Part shown: positions 48,645 to 59,009 of the stretch, piece after piece
Layout: each line of letters begins with the position of its first letter
Position numbering within the stretch: position 1 is the first letter of the stretch
Assembly (NCBI GenBank): GCA_963575745.1
Contig: CAUYUJ010014175.1
Span: 169,586 to 233,585 of the forward strand
Length of the DNA stretch: 64,000 nucleotides
Direction of reading: 5' to 3'
DNA from: Prorocentrum cordatum
Taxonomy: Eukaryota; Sar; Dinophyceae; Prorocentrales; Prorocentraceae
Program-made: the position numbers and the translations under genes
The notes under the pieces: generated by a model
The model's database searches: none
What the model was told of the DNA's origin: nothing
The model's input: the letters and a program-made list of their open reading frames with translations, nothing else

Positions 48645-48650
48645 CCCCCC
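48290..48650. repeat. (GGA)n, (TA)n and (CT)n tracts
   Basis: GGA triplets at 48290-48405, TA dinucleotides at about 48463-48494 and CT dinucleotides at about 48510-48640. They lie upstream of the minus-strand phosphatase-like patch and could act as promoter or be simple sequence only. Confidence 0.9.
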
Positions 48651-48749
48651 CCATCCCCCCGTATCCCACTACATGATTGCAGTTACGAGTCACGCAGGGT
48701 CCGGCCCTCTCCCCATGAGTAGTGCGCCGCAAGCGGGATGGAAAACGGG

Positions 48750-49641
48750 GCAGCGCGAACGGGGGCCTTCGGTGGACATCGGGGCACGAAGCGCGTCAGG
48801 TGTGCACCGACTTGGCCCCGAGTCCGCACGAGGGCGCTGCCGCTGCGGCCGTCGGCGAGATCCCCGCGGAGCCGCGACACTTCAGAAGGGTGCGCCAAAA
48901 TGAACTCCCGTCAGCATGCGCGCTGCCTCGGGGGCCTTCAGTGGAGCTTCCCTATGGGGCTACGGTAGTCGGGGCATCCGGCTATGTTACGATGTGCGCA
49001 TCCACGCACTGCAATGCATGCGCATCACAACTGCCGTGCAATGCGCATCCAGATTACGATGTGAAACGACAGGCGCAATTCAGCCGATCGAAATGTCGAA
49101 CCTCGAATCGGAGAAGCATTCAAAACCGATGGTTCGGTAACCAAATTCAAAATCGACGTTTTCGGCACCAATTAGCCCCACCCCCCTAAGGGAGGGAGGG
49201 AAACGCTGACATGGCGAAAACCGCGGAGCGGCTTGGGCGGCCAGCCGGTGCTGCAACCCTGGCGGCGGGCGCGGGGCGGCGTCGCGGCCACACCCAGGGG
49301 CTGGGCACAGGAAGTGCACACTCAATAATCGATGTGTTCCCAACCTTCCTGTGTGTTGGGTCCTCGTTTTGAATTCGCAAAGCCGCGCCCCACCTCTTCC
49401 TCCTCACCTTCCTCCTCCTCCTCCTCCTCCTCCTTCTCCTCCTCCTCCTCCTCCTCCTCCTCCTCCTCCTCCTCCTCCTCCTCCTCTCCTCCTCCCCTCC
49501 CCCTCCTCCTCCTCCTCTTCACCCACACGGTTCGTAGCCTCATAGGGAGCTTTACCGAAGGCCCCATTGGCAGGGCCCGCATGCGTACTCAGGTCCAGTT
49601 CAGCACGCACACACGCACGCACGCACGCACGCACGCACGAA

Positions 49642-49722
<81 letters not shown>

Positions 49723-49802
49723 CACACACACACACACCACCACAAACATACAAAAACACGCACACACGCACGCACGCACCCATACATATACACACACAGA
49801 CA

Positions 49803-49882
<80 letters not shown>

Positions 49883-49886
49883 CTCA

Positions 49887-49958
<72 letters not shown>

Positions 49959-50190
49959 AACAAACACACGCGCGCACACACAAACACACACACAAACACA
50001 CACACACACACTTCACACGGTTCGTGGCCCATTAGGGAGCTCCACTGGAGGCCCCGGTGGCAGGGCCCGCGCGCGTATTCGGGCCCATTTCGGCACACCG
50101 CTCTCACGTTTCGTGCCTCCAAAGGGAGCTCCACCGAAGGCCCCAGTGGCAGGGCCCGCATGCGTACTCAGGTCCATGTCGGCACACCCC
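48750..50190 (+). repeat. Composite repeat block 1: 90-bp minisatellite copies, 35-mer, CCT, AC and CACG tracts
   Basis: Diverged 90-bp units at 48750-48990. Two 39-bp-family copies at 49118-49175. The conserved 35-mer (GTTCCCAACCTTCCTGTGTG then TTGGGTCCTCGTTTT) at 49336-49370 is followed by a CCT tract (49396-49515), a 90-bp unit (49522-49600), CA and CACG microsatellites (49600-49985 and on), then two more 90-bp units (50016-50190). All long His/Thr/Arg frames are artefacts. 50190-50870 holds no supported gene. Confidence 0.8.
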
Positions 50191-50879
50191 TCACAATTTT
50201 CGACATCCCCCCAACGAGTTCTTGTGCATCGAGCGTTTTTTCTTCCTCTCCACAGCAGCGCGACGCAACCATGCTCAGTTGATGAATCCTCTGGTCCGTA
50301 TGCGTCGGATCACACAAGACAGTGATACCGAACGACTTTGCGTCAGGAAAGCTGGGCGGCCCACTGGCGGCGCTTCGAAATTGTATGCCCGAGGTGATCG
50401 AACACCGCCGGGAAACAGAGGAGGGCAGAGGGCGAGGGGGGAGCGACGGGGGCAAAGAGGAGAGGCGAGAGGGACAGACAAAAGCGCCGACAAAGTATGA
50501 ATCGTTCCTTCCTCCCAGCGGGGAGCGGAGGAGAGAAGGGGCAGGCAAAAACAAGTCGCGGCCAATGCCGCGGATTACCCTGCAGCCACTACGCCGACTG
50601 GATTGTTTGATGCGAACAATCACCCTCTGCAGCAGTAGTGATGCGCTGGAGGGGGGAGGGGAAGAGAGGGAGGAGGAGAAGGGAGCCAAGCTCGTGAGTG
50701 CGTAAATCAGCTGAGGTTTGGTGATTCGCCGTAGGCGTCTTCGATCCACCGCCCCGTGTGGTCTTGCCACAGGGACGCCTGGCGTGCTGGACCCTACCCC
50801 GTGTTTGGCTTGGGCTGTCTTCCAGAAGAACTCCCCCTGGGGCTTCGGCGCATGCCGCCAGCCACCCGAAAGGCCGCAC

Positions 50880-51570
50880 AATCCGCAACAAAAAATGCCC
50901 AATCGCCTCCAAGACAGCCAAGATGGCCTCCAAGTTCCCAAGATGGTCCAAGATGGCCCAAGAGAGTCCACTGCCACCGAGTTTGTTCAGCCACCAAGGC
51001 GGTCCAAGCTGGCCTCAGTGGCCCAAGACGCCCCCAAGAGGCCTCCAACACGGCCCGAGAGGCCTCTAAAAGCTCCTCCAGGAAACCCGAAGAAGCCCAA
51101 ATCATTGATGCTCTGTAATTTGTTGATGGATTTTGGCACTTCCATCTGTTCGGCGATCCGACGGCCCAAGAGGCCTCCAAGATCGCCCGAGAGGCCGCCA
51201 AGATGGCCCCATGACGGCCGAAGAGGCCCCCCAGACGACCCAAGAGACCTCCAAGACGCCCAAGATGGCATCCAAGACGGCCCTGAAACGCCCCAAGAGG
51301 GCCCCAAGTCGAATCAGAAAGGCCCTCAAGATGGCTTCTGACGGCGGGCGTCAGACGGGCCAGGAACGCTCTAAGACGGCTAAAGAAGCCCCAAGAAGCC
51401 CCCAGAGGCCCACAAGAGGCCCAAGGAGGCCCAAGATGTCTCCAAGAGGCTCCCAGGAAGCTCCTGGTAGGCCCCAAGAGTACCCCCAGAGGCTCCCAAG
51501 ATGCCCCCCCTCCTCCTCCTCCTCCTCTTCCTCCTCCTCCTCATCATCCTCCTCCTCCTCCTCCTCCTGA
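50880..51570 (+). repeat. CCAAGATGGCC / GGCCCCAAGAGG degenerate minisatellite and CCT tract
   Basis: Roughly 600 bp of 10-15-bp units (CCCAAGATGGCCTCCAAG, GGCCCAAGAGGCC) interrupted by about 65 bp of unique sequence near 51100-51165, then CCT triplets at 51503-51568. The WGLLGASWGP peptides on the reverse strand are artefacts. Confidence 0.8.
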
Positions 51571-52157
51571 TCTTCCCCGCCATCCACTCCCAAGTGGTCC
51601 CCAACGTTTTCCACAACGGCTGGGGGAGCGCATGGTCCGATAGCTTGGCAGAGCTCTGGCCACGACGTTCGGCCAAATGGGCGATTTCAAAAGGCAGGAG
51701 GCGGCGGCGATTCGCCGTAGGCGTCTGCTATAAACAGATGCGGGCCTAGATTCTCGACGCCGGCGCTCCTCGCAGGGGCGAAGGCCAGGAAAGGTTTGGG
51801 GCCACTTGGGACCCAGACCTGGCCCAGACAATCAGCGCGTTCTCCGAAAACGCCGAGCACGGCATCCACAATGTGATTTCAATTGTCCGAAAATTCTGAC
51901 AAACGTTCATCCTTCGCTCTTCTTCTTCTTTTTTTTTTTCTCTCTCTCTCTCTCTCACTTTATCTCGTTCTCTGTCTGTTTGTTTGTGCTGTCTCTCTCT
52001 ATATTTCCCTTCTGGTTGTCTTTCTTTCCTTATTCGTTTGTGTTTGGTTTATCTCTCTCTCTCTCTCTCTCTCTCTTCTTTCTCTTTGCATATACATTGT
52101 ATATATATATATATGTATTAAAAAATGCGTCCGCCATTGGGCGAGAAATTGATGTCT
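51570..52157. other. No supported gene; CT and TA microsatellites
   Basis: CT runs at 51937-51957 and 52051-52076 and TATATATATATA near 52099-52112. Nothing else recognised. Confidence 0.5.
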
Positions 52158-52322
52158 TCACCTGTGCTGGGCAAGGGTCGCCTTGGAAGGCCGGATTTGG
52201 CACCACGTCTTTGCGCTGTCCGGTTGCTCGTCCATCAGCGCGAACGGGTCGAAGGCAACCTCGCCCTGGGAGGCAGTCTTATACATCTGCACGGCTGCAC
52301 CAATCATGGTCGCTCGGGAAGC
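52158..52322 (-). CDS. Candidate terminal exon, unrecognised
   Basis: 55 residues of protein-like minus-strand sequence ending at a stop at 52158: RASRATMIGAAVQMYKTAS, QGEVAFDPFALMDEQPDSA and KTWCQIRPSKATLAQHR. Upstream of about 52322 the frame becomes Ser/Pro/Phe-rich and unconvincing, so an exon boundary or the ATG in RATMIG may mark the beginning. The Met-rich helix followed by acidic loop is not a motif I can name. Isolated from other coding patches. Confidence 0.3.
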   Translation of the reverse strand, partial: ASRATMIGAAVQMYKTASQGEVAFDPFALMDEQPDSAKTWCQIRPSKATLAQHR

Positions 52323-52699
52323 GCGACCACAAGCGCGGAGTGGAGTTGGCGAGAACTGGGGATGAGACTGGAAGCGGGGAGGGACGGATGAGAGGAACGA
52401 ACGAGCAGCATGGGAGAAGGGGAGAAGAACGGGGAAAACATGAAATATCGTCATGCAATCTTACTCGTGGGCTTGCTATCAATCTACTTTTTCTGTTCGC
52501 TCCCTCTCTGTCTGTCTCCCCGTCTCCCTCCCCTCTCCCTCCCGGTATACATAATTGCGGTTCGTCTTCTCTCGTTCCTAAGGTTCAGAAGGCTTCCGCC
52601 CATCCGCCGACCCGCAGAAAGGGAAACATGCGGCTTCCGATTCCGTATGTGTTGCCTGTCGCTTCCCGTGGTGTTGTCTGCGTGTAGTTGTTGCTGGTG

Positions 52700-53060
52700 T
52701 GTCCTCCTCGGGGCTTCTACGTGGAGGGCTTCTTCGGGGCCTCTTGGAGGCAGTCAGCCTCGTGGAAGCCTTTTCGAAGCTCCTCGGGGCGGGGCCCTGT
52801 AGGGCCCTCTGGGGGCTTCTTGGGGGCATGTTGGGGGTCCTGCCTTGGGGCTCTGTTCCCCCCTCTTGGGCCTCTCTTGGGCCCCTCTTGAGGCCCCCTG
52901 GAGGGCATCCTTGGCTGTCTTGGGGTCCTCTTGGGCAGTCTTGGTGCCCTCTTGGGCTGCCTCTGGGCCCTCCTTGGGGCTCCTTGGACCGTGATGGGCA
53001 AGTCTGGTTGGGCCTCGCATGCCGCCTGGGGCCTGCAGACGCCCGAAGTCAATCAACGAG
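52700..53060 (+). repeat. TTGGGGCC / TCTTGGGC degenerate minisatellite
   Basis: Units such as CCTCTTGGGCCCCTCTTG and GGCCTCTTGGAGGC, the complement of the GGCCCCAAGAG family. Related units recur at 53400-53590. Confidence 0.7.
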
Positions 53061-53189
53061 TTGTGCGTCTTGGAGCTCCCTGAAGGGTTCTCTGGGGGCG
53101 AGACGAGAGACGAGACGAGCGCCGGTTACCGCTCCGCGCGGGGCCGCGGGAGCGTGCCATGAAGGCGTCGGCGGTGGGGCCGTGGCCCC

Positions 53190-53393
53190 TCATATGAGGT
53201 AATCCTTGAAATGCTCCGGGGTGGTATCCAGAATCACTATCCTTGTCAGCAACCATGGGGCATTCGGCATCCACACGTAATTCAGCACATCGTTGAACAA
53301 CTCATCTGTGAAACATGCGCTTCCAGAAACCCACTCTTGCCATCGTACAGGCGTTTGGGCATAACGCCGGACACACTGCGGACACACTACGGA
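53190..53393 (-). CDS. Candidate C-terminal exon, unrecognised
   Basis: About 67 residues ending at a stop at 53190: SVVCPQCVRRYAQTPVRW, QEWVSGSACFTDELFNDVL, NYVWMPNAPWLLTRIVIL and DTTPEHFKDYLI. The aromatic, hydrophobic and acidic mix is typical of a folded domain and unlike the minisatellite DNA on either side (the same frame above 53393 is Arg/Pro from the repeat). No family is recognised; CPQC may be half of a zinc site. It could be the last exon of a gene whose earlier exons lie beyond the minisatellite, or a fragment. Confidence 0.35.
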   Translation of the reverse strand, partial: SVVCPQCVRRYAQTPVRWQEWVSGSACFTDELFNDVLNYVWMPNAPWLLTRIVILDTTPEHFKDYLI

Positions 53394-53992
53394 CACACCG
53401 AAGGGTTCTCTTGGGGACCTCTTGAAGCGTCGTCGGTGCCTGCCTCGTGGGCCCTGTGGAGGCCAACTTGGGTGTTTCCGAGGCTGGTCGGGCGTGTTGG
53501 CGCCCTTCTTGAGCCGTCTTGGAAGGCATCTGGGCCATCTTCGAGACCACAAGTGGCGGATTCCGAGGCTCAGAGGGCCCCCGAGATGCGTTGACGAGCT
53601 CGTCTTCCCCTGCCCCCCCCCCGATCCAGGTTAGGCGGATTCCACACTGATTCCACTTGCGTCGAAGTACAATGTGATTCATCTGTGGCCATCCCTGATA
53701 ATGACAAGAGAAACGCTGAAATCACATTCAGCCGCGGATAGCTTATGCGTTGAACGAACGCATTGCTCTCAACCCTCCTGTCGCTCTGACTCCGCAGCGC
53801 CGCGCGTGTCGCCTCACACTTGCTTCTACAAGGGCAAGAGACACCCTATGCCACCGAGTCGAGGACGCGGAGGCGGGGAGGGGCAGGAGTGGAGGAGCGG
53901 GCAAGGGGTGACGGCGCTGGCGCGAGCGCGACGCCGTGAATTCCCTAAATCCGCCGACCCTGTCGGCGTGTGGAAGACGCATCCCGGTGTCG

Positions 53993-54008
53993 TCGTCTTG
54001 CGTGGATC

Positions 54009-54050
<42 letters not shown>

Positions 54051-54051
54051 T

Positions 54052-54087
<36 letters not shown>

Positions 54088-54395
54088 TCGTCGACGCCCG
54101 AAATAACAGAAAATCGAACACGAAACAGAAGGAAATCGTAGTCGTGGCGAAGTCCCTCCCTACCCTCCCCACGGGGGGGTGGGGGGTGGGGTGGGGGGGG
54201 GCGGGGGGGGGGGCGACGCATCCCCCCGGGCGATCCTCTCCCTCCCTCTCCCTTCCCCTCCCCTCCCCCTCCTCCTCCTCTCCTCCTCCTCCTCCCCCTC
54301 CTCTCCTCGTCCCCCCTCCTCCTCCTCCTCCTCCTCCGCCTCCTCCTCCTCCTCCTCCTCCTCCTCCGCCTCCTCCTCCGCCACGTCTTCATTTA
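53993..54395 (+). repeat. (CGT)n, G-run and (CCT)n tracts
   Basis: CGT/GTC triplets at about 54008-54095, G-rich 54172-54212, CCT triplets at 54245-54380. Asp/Val/Thr/Ser runs are artefacts. 53600-53990 and 54400-54860 have no supported gene. Confidence 0.9.
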
Positions 54396-54865
54396 CCTCC
54401 GACGTCTTATCACGCATCCCGTCACCCTCGAGGGCCGAGGTATCCAGGGTCGGCGGCACTGGCCGTAAGGCCTTAGCAGTATCAAGCGCGCACGGCCGCT
54501 CAATCAGGCGCTTCCGCACAGCGGCGCGCCACGCGGCGTCGGCGCAAGCGGGCCTCTGCTGCCTCCGCTGAATCCGCAGCGTCGCGCGTCTCACCTCACA
54601 CCTCCTCGCTCTATCGCATCCGCCTCCTTTCCCTGCCCCTGCTCTCCGCACGTCCGTCTCGGGCAACACCTCGCACGTTTCGTGTCCTCACAAGCAGACC
54701 CACCTGCAATCCCAGTGGTAGTACAGTTGATCCTGGCGAAGGACCTCACCATGTGCCGTTGTCTGTGCTGCGTCGTGGGCACCGCCTTCGGCGGCGCTCC
54801 CTGTGCCGACATGAACGGAGGGCCGCATTTGGAGAATGCCACTGTTGCCTTCTGTGAAGCTCATT

Positions 54866-55430
54866 AAAGGACCACGAAACGTGCGAAGGGTGTACCGACA
54901 TGGGCGGGGAACCGCATGTGGACTGAGCCACTGGGGCCTTCGGTGGAGCTCCCTTTGGGGCCACGAAGCGTGCGGGAGGTTTGCCCACAGTTGCGGGGAA
55001 CCGCATGTGGAGCTCCCTCCGAGGCGACGAAATGTGTGAAGAGAGTGCCGAATTGGGCGGGGAACCGCAAGTGGACCCTGCCATGTGCCAAGAAGGGCGG
55101 GGCACCGCACGCGAACTTTGCCGCAGAGGCCTCCGGTGGGGCCCCGCAGCGTGTGAGAGGTGTGCCGAAATGAGCGGGGGACCCCACGCGAACCCTGCCA
55201 CTGGGGCCTTCGGGCAACTCCCTCATGGGGCCACGAAACGTGTGAGGGGTGTGCCGAATCGGGCGGGGAACCGTATGTGGACTGGGCCATCGGGGCCATC
55301 GGGGCCATCGGTGGAGCTCCCTGCGGGGCCACGAAACGTGTGAGGGGTGTGCCGCAGCGGGCGGGGAACTGCACGTGGACTGTGCTACTGGGGCCTTGGG
55401 TGGAGCTCCCTAACCCTGTGCCAGTGATAG
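54866..55430 (+). repeat. 90-bp minisatellite family, block 2
   Basis: Units with CCACGAAACGTGTGAGGGGT, GTGCCGAATCGGGCGGGGAA, CCGCATGTGGACTG and GGGGCCTTCGGTGGAGCTCC. CGAAACG-type starts are at 54874, 54964, 55028, 55145, 55234 and 55332, mostly 90 bp apart with one partial unit and one 9-bp triplication (GGGGCCATC). Confidence 0.85.
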
Positions 55431-56130
55431 TCACACCATAAGGATAATACGACTCGAGGCCCCGGGGGGATAATACTAGATTTCCCCAGCAAGTCGCACG
55501 TAGGCATGCACGGTGTACGGATGTAAGCACACGGAGCCTGAGAAATCCTCCTCGCCCTTGGTTCTAGGGAATAGCAAGAGGAGCAGACAGAGAAGAGAAG
55601 TAAAGACGATAAGGAAGAGAATGAGGGGAGGAGGAGGAGGAGGAGGAAAAGGAGGAGGAGAGCGACGAAGAGAGGGAGGAGGAGGAGACCGGCGAGGAGA
55701 TGTCAAGAGATATCAAAATTTTGGGCATATCATATTCCACCTGTAAAACCCAAAAGTATGTGTGGTTTTCTACTCGTCGTGTAGGAGTACTCATGGTTGC
55801 TCTTGGTGGATGAGAGTCGACGACGGCGAAAAACAGTTCAGCTGGGGCGTGGAGGGAGGAAGAAGGGGAGGGAGAGGAGAAGCAGATAGAGAAGAGAAGA
55901 AATAGGAGTGAGAAACTCATCGAATGTTCGAGAAGTTGCGTCTCGCTGGATACATCCTGGCGAAATTGATGATAACAGCAGATCATCATGGTAATACGAT
56001 TCAATGTACGATTCGTACTTCCCCTGGTGGTAACAAAGTTCGGCCTCGCCGCTCCGCCCGTCTATCAGAAAAAAGCACCCCATGGATAATCATGACTCAG
56101 GGGTTAAGGGGGGATGCTTTATTGTCGCGG
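55431..56130. other. No supported gene; short (GGA)n tract
   Basis: GGA triplets at about 55622-55690. The rest has no recognised repeat or coding frame. Confidence 0.45.
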
Positions 56131-56375
56131 GCATACGGTTATGGGGCCACGAAACGACGTGTGAGGAGTGCCGACATGGGCGGGGAACCGCGTGTGGACT
56201 GTGCCACTTGGGCTTTCAGAGGAGCTTCCTACGGGGACACGGGACGAGTGAAGGGTGTGCCGAGCAAGTTGACATGCGGAGGGCAGAGACAGGGATTAGG
56301 GGGGGAGGACGAGAGGAGGAGACGCGAAACTGTTTCTTCAAAACGAGGACCCAGCACCACAGGATGGTTGGGAAA
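56130..56375 (-). repeat. Composite repeat block 3: 90-bp units plus inverse 35-mer
   Basis: GGGGCCACGAAACGACGTGT and GGACTGTGCCACTTGGGC (56140-56225) are followed by a short second unit, a purine-rich stretch and, at 56340-56374, AAAACGAGGACCCAGCACC then ACAGGATGGTTGGGAA. The last is the exact orientation reverse of the 35-mers at 49336 and 57201. Confidence 0.75.
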
Positions 56376-56940
56376 CACCGATCCATCGAGCAGGGACCGA
56401 CCGCCCTGGCATCACGATATGCCTACCACAGAATTCTCTCAGAACTAACCGATGTGTGAAAACCAGGCTCTCTTGTGCATGCCACAAGACAGTATACGTG
56501 CAGAACTGGTGCAAGAATCTGTCGCGCATGCCACAAGAGGTTCTTAGAGCATTCCCTGGTGGGCGGCCTATAGGCAAGCCAAGACGCTCCGCCACTGCCC
56601 GAGATCCCAGAACCCCGCGTAGAGCTCAAGCACTTTTCGGAAGGGGGGGTCCCGGCGCCGACCCAAGACATCCGCGCAGACCTCAAACATGATGCCTATC
56701 CAACTGCTTCTGCTTCGAGGTGCGAGGCCCTTCGGGGAGTCTCCTGGGTGGTGGTGCTCGCCCGCGCCCTCCACCATCCTTGCCCCCCCCTCAGAGCAGG
56801 GCGAGTCAAGACAACGGCAGCTCAGAATCGATTCCTTGACCCCTCCTGGGGTCCAAACGCAGCAGTGCTCCGAGCTGCGCTCAGCTGTGGCGGCGGAGGG
56901 CCCCCCCCCAAAGCCAACGATCGCTGCCTCAAACCACCCT
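56376..56940. other. No supported gene
   Basis: A minus-strand stretch near 56560-56720 (SSWIGIMFEVCADVLGRR, FRKVLELYAGFWDLGQW) has some protein character but is not bounded by plausible signals. Confidence 0.3.
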
Positions 56941-56941
56941 A

Positions 56942-57114
56942 CTCCAGATTTCGTAATAAAAGGGAGGAGGTCTGGACCCTCCAAGACAAGCCATTTCAGA
57001 CCTCCCCCGTGGGAGAACCCTCCAAAACATAGTCCCCAGACCCCCCAGGCCCTCCAAGATAGCCTGGAAGAGACCCCCCCCGAGACCCCCCTCCCTTTAT
57101 TACGAAATCTGGAG
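56942..57114. mobile_element. MITE with TA target-site duplication, family G
   Basis: A 173-bp element bounded by TA at 56940-56941 and 57115-57116. The left terminus CTCCAGATTTCGTAATAAAA then GGGAGG, and right terminus CCTCCC then TTTATTACGAAATCTGGAG, match for 26-27 bp with one extra A on the left. TA duplication and a terminus starting CTCC are typical of Stowaway/Tc1-mariner-type MITEs. The interior has GGTCTGGACCCTCCAAGA and AGACCCCCCAGGCCCTCC. It has no ORF. Confidence 0.8.
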
Positions 57115-57175
57115 TACTCTGAGCCTCATGCCCTCCCATGCCCGGCCGAAGCACGGCGAGAGTCGCGGCTCATGC

Positions 57176-57930
57176 TTCCCAGACATCTGGCGCTCGAACT
57201 GTTCCCAACCATCCTGTGGTGTTGGGTCCTCGTTTTAAACAGACAGCGCCCGCGTCCTCCTTCCTCCTCCTCCCGCTGCCTCCCCTCCCTCTCCCCCTCC
57301 TCCTTCCTCCATGCGTTTCACCCACCCAGTACAGCGCTTCGTGGCCCCATAGGGAGCCCCACCGAAGCCCCCAGTGGGACCGCCCGCATGCGTCCCCCAC
57401 ACCCCATTTGGCATTTTCACCCACCCAGTACAGCGTTCCCTGGCCCCATAGGGAGCTCCACCGAAGCCAATGGGACCGCCCGCATGCGTCCCCTACACCC
57501 AAATTGGCATTTTCACCCACCCAGTACAGCGCTTCGTGGCCCCATAGGGAACTCCACCAAAGCCCCCAGTGGGACCGCCCGCATGCGTCCCCCACAGGGA
57601 GCTCCACCGAAGCCTCCAGTGGGCCCGCCCGCATGCGTCCCCCACACCCAATTTGGCATTTTCACCCACCCAGTACAGCGCTTCGTGGCCCCATAGTGAG
57701 CCCCACCGAAGCCCCCACCCTGCACAACGCTTCGTGGCCCCATGGGGAGCTCCACCGAAGCCCCCAATGGGACCGCCCGCATGCGTCCCACACACCTAGT
57801 TTTGTATTTTCACCCACCCAGTGCAGCGTTTCATGGCCCCATAGGGAACGTCACCGACGGCCCCAGTGCTACCGCCCGCATGCGTTCCCCCGACCCAGTG
57901 CAGCGCTTCGTGGCCCCATAGGGAGCATCA
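57176..57930 (-). repeat. Composite repeat block 4: module 1 start, 35-mer, CCT tract, inverted 90-96-bp units
   Basis: CCCAGACATCTGGCGCTCG, then GTTCCCAACCATCCTGTGG and TGTTGGGTCCTCGTTTT (57201-57236), pyrimidine-rich DNA, then about seven units CAGCGCTTCGTGGCCCCAT, AGGGAGCTCCACCGAAGCC, CCCAGTGGGACCGCCCGCAT. Each has an added CACCCAATTTGGCATTTTC block that raises the period to 96-99 bp. Orientation is opposite to blocks 2 and 5. Confidence 0.85.
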
Positions 57931-58004
57931 CCGAAGAAGATATTCACAATTGCGGTACCCACAGCTGCATATGGTTGGGTCCTTCGCCTGGATAATTTCG
58001 TTCG

Positions 58005-58230
58005 TGGACCCTCAGAGATCTGGACCACTTCCCCAACACCAGATTTTCGCTTGCGTCGTTTTTTGACGGTCCTGGCGCCCGGCGAGGGCCCCTGGAAGCC
58101 AAAAACTACGAAAAACAGGCTGGGAACCAGGACCCGTTTTCCATCCTGACTCGTCCTTCGACTGTCCCGAGGCCCGGCGAAGCCCCAGGAGACCGAGAAC
58201 GGCCCAAAACCAGCCGCCCCAATCATTCTG
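58005..58230 (+). repeat. Modular dispersed repeat, copy 4 (module 2 duplicated)
   Basis: GTGGACCCTCAGAGATCTGG, ACCACTTCCCCAACACCAG, CGTCGTTTTTTGACGGTCCT and GGCGAGGGCCCCTGGAAGCC are followed by a second module-2 unit (CATCCTGACTCGTCCTTCG, ACTGTCCCGAGGCCCGGCG, AAACCAGCCGCCCCAATC, TCTGGAGCCTCG). Confidence 0.75.
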
Positions 58231-58231
58231 G

Positions 58232-58388
58232 AGCCTCGCACACAGGGGGAGGGAGGGGGGAGGGCTTCTCAGGAGGCTGCTTCTTAGAAGGCACCGGCCC
58301 TACATCCATAGACAAGGCCCGCGCCTTTTAAGTAAGCAGGGGTGCTTCTAAGAGCCCCGCCACCTCCCCACCCCCATCTGCGCGCGGC
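58232..58388 (+). mobile_element. MITE-like foldback element, family F, copy 2
   Basis: CGCACACAGGGGGAGGGAGG and CCACCCCCATCTGCGCGCGG ends; interior AGGAGGCTGCTTCTTAGAAG, TAGACAAGGCCCGCGCC and GGTGCTTCTAAGAGCC, parallel to 30866-31018. 58390-58820 has no supported gene. Confidence 0.6.
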
Positions 58389-58819
58389 TGAGTTTCAGGC
58401 GGGGCCTGCACTGGAGTGTACCGATCTCGGTGTTGGATCGGCTTCCCGCTGATGTAGTCCTTGTCCTCGTCCTCCTGCGCGCGCTTGGGGCGAAGAGGGG
58501 GGGGGCCCAGCGGCCGCAAGGGAGCACGCGCGAGGCCAGAGCAAGACTGGGGGGGAGGAGCGACGCGGAGCGGTCATGGACAATCGGCAGCACGGCAGTG
58601 AAGCGCAGTCAAGTCGCACAATAAGGAATCGCGGTGAGGATGCAGGGGCCTTGGAGGGCCATGCTGGCGTTGTCGATTGGCAAACAAGAATCGCCAAGGA
58701 TGGGCCGAAGGGACAAGGATGCAAGGGCAGCCTTGGAACACTGCGAATCCTTACTATGCTACATGACGGTGCAAGACCCAGGGGTCCGAAACTCCAACAA
58801 AAATTAGAGCGGTCGGCGA

Positions 58820-58925
58820 TGGCTGTTTTCGGGTTCCGGGTACCCTCAACGGGCCCCGCGACAGTGAACAAAAACTACTCAGGCTGAAAAGCTTGCCTTG
58901 GGGAAATTGTCCAGACCTCCAGGGT
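58820..58925 (-). repeat. Modular dispersed repeat, copy 5 (inverted, degenerate)
   Basis: TTTTCGGGTTCCGGGTACCC, TCAACGGGCCCCGCGACAG and AATTGTCCAGACCTCCAGGG are reverse-complement equivalents of module 2 and module 1 blocks. Confidence 0.5.
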
Positions 58926-59009
58926 ACACGCATAGATATCCGGGCGAAACGCCCACCCATGTGCAATTGCGAATCACGAAATTGCAAGTATCCTTCTCGG
59001 TGGAACCCG

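Noticed and set aside
49332-50325. Arg/Thr/His repeat proteins
   Set aside because: CACG and CA microsatellites; no unique sequence retained between tracts.
50718-51570. Pro/Lys/Arg-rich frames (PKRPPRSPERPP type)
   Set aside because: Read from the GGCCCCAAGAGG degenerate minisatellite; peptide pattern follows the DNA repeat.
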